In this document: piece by piece, positions 16,913 to 25,067 of the stretch | How positions within the stretch are numbered: position 1 is the stretch's first letter | How the letters are laid out: each line of letters starts with the position of its first letter | Assembly: GCA_002403305.1 (NCBI GenBank) | Contig: DHHM01000010.1 | Coordinates: 124,001 to 188,000 of the forward strand | Direction: 5' to 3' | DNA length: 64,000 nt | From: Bacteroidales bacterium UBA4772 | GTDB taxonomy: Bacteria > Bacteroidota > Bacteroidia > Bacteroidales > VadinHA17 | Notes under the pieces: generated by a model | The model's database searches: none | What the model saw: the letters and a program-made list of their open reading frames with translations, nothing else | What the model was told of the DNA's origin: nothing | Position numbers and translations under genes: made by a program

Positions 16913-17593
16913 ATGAATGTTCTGATCGTTGAAGACGAAAAGAGCCTCGCGGGTGAGATAGCTTCTTACCTGAAGAAGGAGGGCTTTCTCTGCGATCTGG
17001 CCTATACAGGATCGGATGCCTCGGAAAAGATAGCCGTCAACCTCTACGACTTCGTTCTGCTTGACCTCGGGCTGCCCGACTACAACGGGCTCGACCTGAT
17101 CGGGGAGGCAAGGAAAAACAACATCGATGTCTCCTTTATCATTATCACCGCCAGGGGTGCTGTCGAAGACAGGGTAAAGGGACTCGACATAGGTGCCGAC
17201 GACTACCTGCCGAAGCCCTTTGCACTGGCAGAACTGCACGCCCGCATCATGGCCGTCGCAAGAAGGAAGTTCCAGATCGGTTCGCCGGATATTAAACTTG
17301 GCGAATTCGTAATGGATATCCAGGGCAGAAAACTGATGTACAGCGACAAAGAGGTGGAGATCACAAAAAAGGAATTTGACCTCCTTCATTACCTGGCAAT
17401 AAACCATGACAAAGTCCTGGCACGTCATCAGCTTTACGAGCATATCTGGGGTAACGCCCTCGATGACCAGTACGACAGCAATTTCATTGACGTTCATATA
17501 AAGAATTTACGCAAGAAACTGTCTGCCTGGGCGCCTGCTCCGTGGCTTGAGACAGTGCGGGGCGTGGGGTACAGGATAAGCACCGACAGCTAA
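16913..17593 (+). CDS. OmpR/PhoB-family response regulator
   Basis: 226 aa. The receiver domain (1-120) has the acidic pair VEDEK, the phospho-acceptor Asp51 in FVLLDLGLPDYNG, Thr in IITARG and Lys in DYLPKPFAL. The winged-helix effector (about 128-225) contains LTKKEFDLLHYLA-like and NFIDVHIKNLRKKL segments and ends VRGVGYRI. It works with the histidine kinase 16 bases downstream. Likely targets are the flanking repeat-protein and barrel genes. Confidence 0.95.
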   Translation: MNVLIVEDEKSLAGEIASYLKKEGFLCDLAYTGSDASEKIAVNLYDFVLLDLGLPDYNGLDLIGEARKNNIDVSFIIITARGAVEDRVKGLDIGADDYLPKPFALAELHARIMAVARRKFQIGSPDIKLGEFVMDIQGRKLMYSDKEVEITKKEFDLLHYLAINHDKVLARHQLYEHIWGNALDDQYDSNFIDVHIKNLRKKLSAWAPAPWLETVRGVGYRISTDS

Positions 17594-17609
17594 AATCTTC
17601 CCTGAGAGC

Positions 17610-18935
17610 ATGATGAAACTACAGACAAAGCTTGCACTCTTCAACCTGCTCTCCAAACTGGTCTTCTCGACACTTTTCATCGGCTTTCTCCCGCTGATAA
17701 TTGAACGGATCAACACCCGTCAGACCGACAATGAACTTATAGACAAGCGGGAGGAGATCCTAGACCTTATCGCCGAGGTGGGCATCGAGCCTTTCATCAC
17801 CCTGGGAACCGATGAGGGGTTCGGCAGCTACAACATACTAAAAGAGGAGTTCATCAGTCTTGAGAAAGCGGACCTTTCAGAGGACTGGAACTTCATTGAG
17901 GTCACAAAAAGGCTTATTGACAACGAGACCATCGACTACCGTGTGCTGCACTACTCTTTCCGCGTGGAGGGCCAGACATACCTGCTTGAGATCGGAAAGA
18001 GCCTTACCAGTATAATATATGCTGAAAAAAACATCCGTAAGGTCATCCTGATTTTCCTTGTTGTATTCATTGCTGTGACCCTCCTTTCGGACCTCTTCTA
18101 CACATCCCGGATACTGCACCCCCTTAGGGTGATCACCGGAAGGCTCAGTGAGACCGTCACTCCTTCATTTGACCATTCAGAACCGTTGGTGACTTCCACC
18201 GAGGACTTCATCCGGCTCGACCGCACCCTCAGGGAGATGATGAAAAAGATAGAGGAGCTCTTCCGCAAGGAGAAAGAGATCACTGTAAACATCTCGCACG
18301 AGCTGATGACCCCTGTCTCGGTGCTCCGCAGCAAGCTTGAGAACATGCTGATGCAGGAGAATCTTGATCCTGCCCTGGAGACAGGCCTGGATGAATCACT
18401 GCGCACCCTGCACCGTCTCAAAGCCCTGGTAAATTCTCTGCTGATGATAGCTCGGATAGAGAGCAGGCAGTACCTCAGGGAGGATATTGTTGACCTGAAG
18501 GAGTTGGTGGAAGAGGTCGCCGGGGAGCTGTCTCCCATAGCAGAAGATGCCGGGGTGACCATTAATCTAAAGTGTGACCGCGACTTCAGATTCCCGAATG
18601 CCAACCGGACCCTGCTATTCTCCATGTTATACAATGTGGTCAACAACGCCGTAAAAAACACTCCGTCAGGCGGAAAAATTGACATTGGCGGAAGAGAGAA
18701 TGCCGGAAGTTTTGAAGTGTCAATCTGCGATACAGGCAGGGGCATGACCCGCGAACAGCTCGGAAAACTCTTCTCACGCTTCAGTACCAGGCTGGAACCC
18801 ACAGGCGACAGTACCGGGATAGGACTGGCTATCACCAAATCAATAGCCGATTTTCATGATATTTCGGTCAGAGTCATGTCCGAACCCGAAAAAGGGACGC
18901 AATTTTTTCTCTTTTTTCCCGTATCTTCATTATAG
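17610..18935 (+). CDS. Membrane sensor histidine kinase
   Basis: 441 aa. Two membrane helices (about 10-31 and 144-163) enclose a ~110-residue periplasmic sensor of no known type. HisKA holds the phospho-accepting His230 in VNISHELMTPVSVL; HATPase_c shows the N box (YNVVNNAVKNTPSGG), G1 (DTGRGM) and G2 (DSTGIGLAI). No clear HAMP motif beyond a short linker (170-220). It forms a pair with the upstream response regulator and is followed about 60 bases later by repeat protein 2, so this system probably senses envelope conditions tied to those proteins. Confidence 0.93.
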   Translation: MMKLQTKLALFNLLSKLVFSTLFIGFLPLIIERINTRQTDNELIDKREEILDLIAEVGIEPFITLGTDEGFGSYNILKEEFISLEKADLSEDWNFIEVTKRLIDNETIDYRVLHYSFRVEGQTYLLEIGKSLTSIIYAEKNIRKVILIFLVVFIAVTLLSDLFYTSRILHPLRVITGRLSETVTPSFDHSEPLVTSTEDFIRLDRTLREMMKKIEELFRKEKEITVNISHELMTPVSVLRSKLENMLMQENLDPALETGLDESLRTLHRLKALVNSLLMIARIESRQYLREDIVDLKELVEEVAGELSPIAEDAGVTINLKCDRDFRFPNANRTLLFSMLYNVVNNAVKNTPSGGKIDIGGRENAGSFEVSICDTGRGMTREQLGKLFSRFSTRLEPTGDSTGIGLAITKSIADFHDISVRVMSEPEKGTQFFLFFPVSSL

Positions 18936-18996
18936 CTTCATTTTCAAGGGGTTATTTTTGATCTGTTATTTGATAATAAACCAAAACAGAACAAAG

Positions 18997-19557
18997 ATGA
19001 AAAAGGAAATTCTTTTCGGCGCAATAGCACTTCTGATAAGTGTTGGCGTCACAGCCCAGACCTCAGAACCTGTCCAGACCAAAACCAAAAGGCAACTCAG
19101 GATCGAAGCCAGGCAGCAGGCTAAGGTACAGGAGCAGGTACAGAGCGGTGATCCGATCATGACACAAACGCAGACCAGGACTCAGACCAGGACACAGGTA
19201 CAGGATCCTGAACAGGCACAGAGCGGCGATCCGATCATGACACAAACGCAGACCAGGACTCAGACCAGGACACAGGTGCAGGATCCGGAGCAGGCACAGA
19301 GCGGCGATCCGATCATGACACAGACACAGACCAGATCACAGAACCACGGTGAGGCTGTCAGCGAGACAGCAAAGCAGGCCAGGACACAGACCGAAGGCGG
19401 TGTCGGTGAGATGGTCAGGGAACAGGCCAAGATGAAGGGTGAAGCCCAGAAATCAATGAAGCAGGCCAGGAAAGCCACCAAGAACAAAGGTGCTGCCAAG
19501 AGCATGAGGACCAACCGTCCGGCCACCGTCAAGGGTGCCGGCGCAGGTCGCAAGTAA
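18997..19557 (+). CDS. Secreted Gln/Thr-rich repeat protein 2 with basic C-terminus
   Basis: The ATG at 18997 gives a signal peptide (MKKEILFGAIALLISVGVTAQ); an earlier in-frame ATG lies inside the kinase gene. The mature protein carries a 26-residue repeat (SGDPIMTQTQTRTQTRTQVQ plus DPEQAQ), two full units and a partial third, then a Lys/Arg/Ala-rich helical tail ending RPATVKGAGAGRK. Composition and basic tail resemble the protein at 15510-15986. A strong terminator follows 20 bases after the stop. I find no known family; it closes the cassette containing the two-component system. Confidence 0.75.
   Translation: MKKEILFGAIALLISVGVTAQTSEPVQTKTKRQLRIEARQQAKVQEQVQSGDPIMTQTQTRTQTRTQVQDPEQAQSGDPIMTQTQTRTQTRTQVQDPEQAQSGDPIMTQTQTRSQNHGEAVSETAKQARTQTEGGVGEMVREQAKMKGEAQKSMKQARKATKNKGAAKSMRTNRPATVKGAGAGRK
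19141..19340 (+). repeat. 78-bp in-frame tandem repeat inside repeat protein 2
   Basis: Units start at 19141, 19219 and 19297 with CAGAGCGG(T/C)GATCCGATCA. The first two are full length and almost identical; the third is partial. The period of 78 is divisible by three, so copy-number change would keep the reading frame. Confidence 0.85.
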
Positions 19558-19576
19558 TCAATTATATAAGGCTGAG

Positions 19577-19610
19577 AAAAAAACCGGCGGAGAGATCTGC
19601 CGGTTTTTTT
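19577..19610. terminator. Bidirectional rho-independent terminator
   Basis: AAAAAAACCGGC (19577-19588) pairs perfectly with GCCGGTTTTTTT (19599-19610) around a 10-base loop. With A- and T-runs on both sides it ends both repeat protein 2 (+ strand) and the convergent PUL operon (- strand, stop at 19615). Confidence 0.9.
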
Positions 19611-19614
19611 GTTT

Positions 19615-20829
19615 TCACTTCAATATCAGGTCCATTGGCACACGCAGGAATTGTGCCCTGTATGCTTCGACATCCTCAAAAATATCCCTCACATCCAGAG
19701 AATTGACACAGTAGGTGACCAGCAGCCGGTCGTCATCAATGTACTGACCGTGAGCAAGGGCATTGTATGTAATGATATGGTTATCCGGATCAGCATCCGC
19801 CTCCGGGGCATGGTAGATAAACCTTTTATTATGAAAATCCCTGTGAGGGAAATCTGAGGTGTAAGTATAAATATCATCTCCTGCCCTCTCCTGTGTGAGC
19901 AGTATGTACTTGTCCCTGTACCTGAAGACACTGAACTGCTCAGACACTGAGATATCAATTTCGAGGGGTGCCGACCTGCTGATTTCCTTATCCCACTCTT
20001 TCCCTGTAAAAAATTCCCAACCCCGGTAAAAGTCAGCACTTTCCAGGGAAACACGGGCAACATGAACCTCTGAATGACCGGGGTTGTTTCTCGTGCCGTA
20101 GATATAGAGGTAGCCACCGTCTGCCATGACACAGTTCCCGAAGTCGATCCGGCTGACAGGATAGTTGATCTCAACCCTGTGGGTCTCAAGATGACTGAAA
20201 CCGGGGAAGGTGAAAGACAGGAGATCAATATGGGAGATGGCGAAGGTAAATATGTTCTTCACCGCAGTGTCTGCCGGGCTGTCGCTTTCACTGTCGTAAA
20301 AAGCCTGAATAGCGGCTGTGTCAGGCACATTTATAAGGCTGAGGGCAAAGACATGAACGGTATCGTTCTTCACAAAGCCGTGGCCGGGCCAGTACCAGCG
20401 GTAAGTCGAATCTCCGGGTTCATTGACCGGCTCCATCAATGTTTGCGGCCTCGCCCAGGTACCCCTGTATATCGGTCTCACAACGGTCCTGCTACTGTCA
20501 ATCAACACGAAAGCATTGCGCAACATCGTGGTCAACGTGTCCCTGGTTCCGTTCACCACCTCGCCAAGAAAACAGTCGCCCAGCATGAAGAGAGACGATC
20601 CATCGGGCATCAGAACGGAGAAGAGGCCGTCAGCTCCTGTGATGCCTCCGGAATCAGAGTAGAATAGTGAGCGAAAATCCTCATCAGCAGAGACCTGACC
20701 CGTTGTCGTTCGTCCCGGCTTGCAGGCTGATATGAGGAGAAATAGAAACAGGCAGAGCATCAGAAATGCTCTCAGACTGGCTGTTCTGTTACTGATAGTT
20801 CTTTTACTCAGATTTTTGTCCTCTTTCAT
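19615..20829 (-). CDS. Lipoprotein, five-bladed-propeller type (DUF5005/DUF4185-like), paralogue 1
   Basis: 404 aa; lipoprotein signal ending LISAC (Cys36). The mature start ITGADGLFSVLMPDGSSLFMLGDCFLGEV matches the signature of DUF5005/DUF4185-type proteins, which look like five-bladed propellers related to GH43-class glycosidases (family name from memory). Repeating blade-like stretches follow (YWPGHGFVKNDTVHVFALSL, GGYLYIYGTRNNPG, FSVFRYRDKYILLTQE). It is the last gene of the PUL and has sister genes at 20877 and 25068. A role in binding or cleaving glycans is inferred; no catalytic residue can be assigned. Confidence 0.7.
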   Translation of the reverse strand: MKEDKNLSKRTISNRTASLRAFLMLCLFLFLLISACKPGRTTTGQVSADEDFRSLFYSDSGGITGADGLFSVLMPDGSSLFMLGDCFLGEVVNGTRDTLTTMLRNAFVLIDSSRTVVRPIYRGTWARPQTLMEPVNEPGDSTYRWYWPGHGFVKNDTVHVFALSLINVPDTAAIQAFYDSESDSPADTAVKNIFTFAISHIDLLSFTFPGFSHLETHRVEINYPVSRIDFGNCVMADGGYLYIYGTRNNPGHSEVHVARVSLESADFYRGWEFFTGKEWDKEISRSAPLEIDISVSEQFSVFRYRDKYILLTQERAGDDIYTYTSDFPHRDFHNKRFIYHAPEADADPDNHIITYNALAHGQYIDDDRLLVTYCVNSLDVRDIFEDVEAYRAQFLRVPMDLILK

Positions 20830-20876
20830 GGCATCCGGATTTTTTGATCTTGGATCATGGTTCCGTAATTAACCTC

Positions 20877-22079
20877 TTACTGCTGACTGTATCTCACCCT
20901 GACAAACCTGGGGTGGTAGATGGTTGCATCCTTCTGTATATCTTCCCAGAAATCAAGGGTGATGGTATTATAGCTCACCAGCAGCTCGCCGGGGCCTGAG
21001 AGATGATAATGAGCCTTGGCATTGTATGGGAGCAGTCCTTTCTCAGCGTATTCGGGACATGTATATACCTCGTGGATATCTCCGAACGGACCGGCAGGAC
21101 CTTCACCCACGCGTATGCCGATCTTGTCGGAGATGCCCATCACCGTAAAAGTCAGCAGGAACCTTCCGTCATCCGTGGGAGTTACACTGAGTTCGTTGGA
21201 CACACCGTCAGTGATCGGTGCAATATTCTCCACCCCTTTAACCCAATCCTCGCCGTTCCAGAATCTCCACGACCCGATCTTTTCAATCTTGCCCGGCTTC
21301 GTCCTTGCAGCTAAAAGGGATTTGCGCCCCTCAGCAATTCCGTAGATGTAAACATATCCGTCAGGAAAGGGGGCTCCGGCGCTTCTGGTGTTGACCAGAA
21401 TACCGCTGCCAAAATAAACCCTTCCATATTCAGGATGGACAAAGCCCAGGGCAGTGGGGAATTGCTCATAGTGTGACATATCCTCCAATGATGGTTTTCT
21501 TATCCTGATCAGGGCAACATTGGTGGCCTCGAAATCAAAGACATTCGGACCGGTCTTGTGTACATGGTAGGCAAGGATGTAAAGGGCATTCCGTTTCGCC
21601 CGGTTCACGAACCCGTCACCCAGCCAGAAGTATTCTCCCTCCCTGCTGTTCTCATTATCAGGCACGAAATATGATACCGGATTGCCGTTCCGGTCCCGGT
21701 TATATTCAAATATCACCGAATCCCTTACGGGAAGAGTGCCGCTCATCAGGGCTATTGAGTTGTTAACCATTACATTACCCGGCTGCGGAACCCCATCTTT
21801 CACCTCTCCGATATATGTGTCACTGAAAATAAAAAGCGTCTTCTGCGCTTCTGCCTTACGCTCTTCAATCCCATCAAGGGGAATGGAGAAAATACCGTCG
21901 GCGCCGAACCATCCGGAGGTACGCTCCATAAGGGCGGTCCATTCAGGTGCCGGCTCAGCGGTGAAGGTGAGCGGCTTCAGGGGTTGGGATATGCTTCTGC
22001 CGTTGTTGGCACCAGGTTCAGTACCGCAGCTATTAATGATTAACATGATCAGCAGGACAACCAGCTCCTTAGTTTTCAT
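20877..22079 (-). CDS. Lipoprotein, five-bladed-propeller type (DUF5005/DUF4185-like), paralogue 2
   Basis: 400 aa; lipoprotein signal ending IINSC (Cys18). It shares the WFGADGIFSIPLDG...FSDTYIGEV start, the EYFWLGDGFVNR segment, and a terminal LLVSYNTITLDFWE with paralogue 1, showing a full-length duplication with marked divergence. It lies 47 bases upstream of paralogue 1 and 15 bases after the GH92-SGNH gene. The function is unknown beyond a likely surface-exposed role in glycan handling. Confidence 0.7.
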   Translation of the reverse strand: MKTKELVVLLIMLIINSCGTEPGANNGRSISQPLKPLTFTAEPAPEWTALMERTSGWFGADGIFSIPLDGIEERKAEAQKTLFIFSDTYIGEVKDGVPQPGNVMVNNSIALMSGTLPVRDSVIFEYNRDRNGNPVSYFVPDNENSREGEYFWLGDGFVNRAKRNALYILAYHVHKTGPNVFDFEATNVALIRIRKPSLEDMSHYEQFPTALGFVHPEYGRVYFGSGILVNTRSAGAPFPDGYVYIYGIAEGRKSLLAARTKPGKIEKIGSWRFWNGEDWVKGVENIAPITDGVSNELSVTPTDDGRFLLTFTVMGISDKIGIRVGEGPAGPFGDIHEVYTCPEYAEKGLLPYNAKAHYHLSGPGELLVSYNTITLDFWEDIQKDATIYHPRFVRVRYSQQ

Positions 22080-22094
22080 GATCAGCTATTTAGA

Positions 22095-24989
22095 TTATTC
22101 CTCAACATATTTTATGATCGCCTCCTTCCAAACCAGATACCCTTTCCCGTTAAGGTGCAAACCGTCGCTGCTGTACTCCGGGTTAAGCTTGTTGTTTTCG
22201 AGCCTGAACAGTTCAAAGAGGTCGATATATGTTATCCCGTTGGCGGCCGCAATCTCCCCGAGCCGGTCGTTGATAGCTATGATGTCACTGTTGCGGCGGG
22301 TATAATGGAGGGCGTCGTCGGTCGGGATGACACTCTGAATGTAAATCCTTGTTCCGGGTGTTGAAGCGGTTATGAGCCGGATTATTTTTTTGTAATTTTC
22401 AATTATATAATCGACGCTCTTGCCGTTCGAAAGATCATTGGTGCCGATCATAATAAAGATCTTCGAGGGCTGCGATTCTGTCACTTCGTCAAGCCTTTCC
22501 AGGATGCCGTCAGTGTCATCACCGCCGATGCCCCTGTTCCTGATCCTTGTGTTACTGAAAAGCTCCCACCATTCGGCATTATCGGTGATGCTGTTGCCAA
22601 GGAAGATGATCTCATTCTCACCGTTGGGCAAGCTCTCAAAGTGCTCCTTCTTATGGTAGTAATAGGCTCTCAGGGCTTTGTTCCATATCTCCAGCTCTTC
22701 GGCATACCGGTCATACTTTATGATCTCCACTATCTCTTCTGCTGTCATCCCGGAACTCATTGAGGGTGGCGCCTTCTCCGGGCTGCTGCCCCATTCCTTT
22801 TCCGGCTTTGAGCTCATCTTAAGCACCAGTCTGCCGCCGCCGGCAAAATCTGAGTGAGGGAACCAGGGACTCTCCATCTCCTCACCGTTGAGTTTCGCTT
22901 TCCTGATAAAGTCCTTCCCGGGGGAACTGTTCCCGGCCTCAATGATAAACTCACCACCGGGATAATATCTTTCATCGAGACGGATAGTCACCTTCTCAAA
23001 AATTGGACTTCCAATCTCATAAATGGGAGTGGCAGATATGCCGCCGTCGGTCTGGAAGAGGCCAATGGCACTCATAACATAGAGGGCTGCTGACTGTGCA
23101 GGGTCATCAGCGGCAGAGCCCATTGGGGCATCATTCTTCTGATAACCCGAGAGAATCTCCCGAACCCATTTCTGCGTAAGCCAGGGGGCACCGGCGTAAT
23201 TGAAGAGCCAGGCAGCCTGCAGTGGTGACTGCCGGTAATTATAGCCGCCGGAGAAGAGCCTCTCTTTTATTTCGTTATCGCTGTCCTCTTCCTTATGGTA
23301 CGACGAGAGACAGTCAGAGATCTCCCCCTCAAGCCTGGCTACAAAATCTTCCCTTCCGTAAGTTTCAATCAGTCCCCTGACATCATGGGGAACGAAAGTC
23401 TGCATCACCCCGGCCTCAGGTTTGGCAAGATGTCTGTAACTGAACGCCCTCTTTGCAAAAGTCCTGTAATCCGACACATTCCCTGCTGCAAGGGCTGTCT
23501 CAGCCATAGCCCGGTCGTGAAATGCATATTCAAAGGTGAGAGATGCAGGAGCCTTCTCCTCAGGCACATAACCTGAGGTAAGGTAGGTCTCAAGATATCT
23601 CTTACCGGCGAATCCGCCACCTTCATGAGGTATGCCGGCATTGCTCAGGTCATGCATCAGGGCCCTGTAGAACATCACAGTGTCATAATCCCTTATCCCC
23701 TTCTGCCAGGCGGATACCATGAGGGGGATCGGGTGCGAACTGACGGGATGATAAGCATATTCAATGCCTTCAGAGCTCTCCGGGAACCAGCCGCCGCAGG
23801 CGTGCAGAGCGAGCAGTGACCTGACATAACTGTTGACAAGGTCAGGCTGGCAGAGAGCCATCAGCTGATTTATGGCCACGGTGCCCGGCCCCGGAGGGGT
23901 GCTTCCGAAAAGAACGAGGGCCGGATCATCAGGCTCCTGAACCTTTTCGTACATATCGACAAACTTTCCGTTCACATCACTCCAGACAGTCAGCCCGGTA
24001 AAGGCACGGTACATGGCGGTGTAAAACATCCTGAGGTCAGCTTCGCTGCCACCTTCTACCCTGATACCCGTCAGTAAATCATTCCAAGCCCTGCGGTTCA
24101 TCTCACTGACAGCGTCAAAATCCCAATTAAACGGACCCAGCTCTCTATCAAGATTAAGCCTGGCCTGGTCAATGCTCACCAGTGACACTCCTGACTGCAC
24201 CATCACCGTTTCCCCCTCACGGGTCTTAAAGTTCAGAAAGAGCCCCGTGCTTCCGTCGTCATACAGTGAACGTATCTCCGCAATATCTCGCATGATATCC
24301 CCGCCCAGCCATCCGTTGAATGTATCAAACGGCTTACTGAAGCGAACCACAAAGTGAAGTGTGTAGAGGTTGTGATGGGCACCGAGCAGGCTTCGTTGTC
24401 TCGAGAAACCCTCTATCTCCCTGTCGCTCACCTTCGTAATGCACGACTCAAGAAGTTCGTAACCGTTGTCGGTGGGTATCTTCAAGTCAAGCAGGATGCG
24501 GGAAGAATCTGACTCCGGGAAGGTATATCTCTGGAATGCTGCCCTTGCGGTGGTAGTAAGCTCCGCTTTGATGCCGTAATCATCAAGGAAGACAGAATAA
24601 TACCCGGGCCTCGCAGTCTCGTTCTGATGGCTGAAGCGAGAACGGTAACCTGCGTCAGGGTCGTCAGGAGCACCGGGGACCATTTGCAGTTCACCTGTTG
24701 CCGGCATTACCAGCAGCCCTCCCATCGTGCGGGAGTGGATATGACTGAAGCCGGCAATATTCTCAGTGTTATAATCATAACCGGCTTTATAACCCTTCAT
24801 CTGGTTATCAGGACTGATCTTTACCATTCCGGCAGGCATTGTCACACCCGGGAAGAGTGTCCAGCGGGGTGAGGAGGTCCCCATCAGAGGATCAACATGG
24901 TCAACAGGATCTGCTCCGCCGGGCTGGGCTGTAAGTGTAAAACAGAAACCTGCAAGACACAGCAGGGAGGAAATGATAAATTTTTTCAT
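22095..24989 (-). CDS. GH92-type alpha-mannosidase domain fused to an SGNH/GDSL esterase
   Basis: 964 aa with a signal peptide (cleavage near LTAQ). Residues ~27-750 follow GH92, the calcium-dependent exo-alpha-mannosidases: VDPLMGTSSP, FPGVTMPAGMVKISPDN, IAGFSHIHSRTMGG, WLFNYAGAPWLTQKWVREIL. However the stretch between GVM and TFVPHDVRGLI lacks the ~35-50 residues that usually include the EGNxWQ acid motif, so hydrolytic activity is doubtful. Residues ~794-964 form an SGNH hydrolase: block I FLGNSITD (Ser800), GIGGDDT, GTNDL (Asn851) and SDGLHLN (Asp942, His945), preceded by the usual YDRYAEELEIWNKALRAYY linker. It would deacylate a sugar while the GH92 part binds or cuts mannosides. It is coupled to PUL neighbours on both sides. 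Confidence 0.85.
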   Translation of the reverse strand: MKKFIISSLLCLAGFCFTLTAQPGGADPVDHVDPLMGTSSPRWTLFPGVTMPAGMVKISPDNQMKGYKAGYDYNTENIAGFSHIHSRTMGGLLVMPATGELQMVPGAPDDPDAGYRSRFSHQNETARPGYYSVFLDDYGIKAELTTTARAAFQRYTFPESDSSRILLDLKIPTDNGYELLESCITKVSDREIEGFSRQRSLLGAHHNLYTLHFVVRFSKPFDTFNGWLGGDIMRDIAEIRSLYDDGSTGLFLNFKTREGETVMVQSGVSLVSIDQARLNLDRELGPFNWDFDAVSEMNRRAWNDLLTGIRVEGGSEADLRMFYTAMYRAFTGLTVWSDVNGKFVDMYEKVQEPDDPALVLFGSTPPGPGTVAINQLMALCQPDLVNSYVRSLLALHACGGWFPESSEGIEYAYHPVSSHPIPLMVSAWQKGIRDYDTVMFYRALMHDLSNAGIPHEGGGFAGKRYLETYLTSGYVPEEKAPASLTFEYAFHDRAMAETALAAGNVSDYRTFAKRAFSYRHLAKPEAGVMQTFVPHDVRGLIETYGREDFVARLEGEISDCLSSYHKEEDSDNEIKERLFSGGYNYRQSPLQAAWLFNYAGAPWLTQKWVREILSGYQKNDAPMGSAADDPAQSAALYVMSAIGLFQTDGGISATPIYEIGSPIFEKVTIRLDERYYPGGEFIIEAGNSSPGKDFIRKAKLNGEEMESPWFPHSDFAGGGRLVLKMSSKPEKEWGSSPEKAPPSMSSGMTAEEIVEIIKYDRYAEELEIWNKALRAYYYHKKEHFESLPNGENEIIFLGNSITDNAEWWELFSNTRIRNRGIGGDDTDGILERLDEVTESQPSKIFIMIGTNDLSNGKSVDYIIENYKKIIRLITASTPGTRIYIQSVIPTDDALHYTRRNSDIIAINDRLGEIAAANGITYIDLFELFRLENNKLNPEYSSDGLHLNGKGYLVWKEAIIKYVEE

Positions 24990-25067
24990 GGCCGGGTGTG
25001 GTTTGAGCCTGTTATTGAACTTAAAAATTTCTCACTGCCGCTCACGCGGATGGCGGGTTGAAATCAG

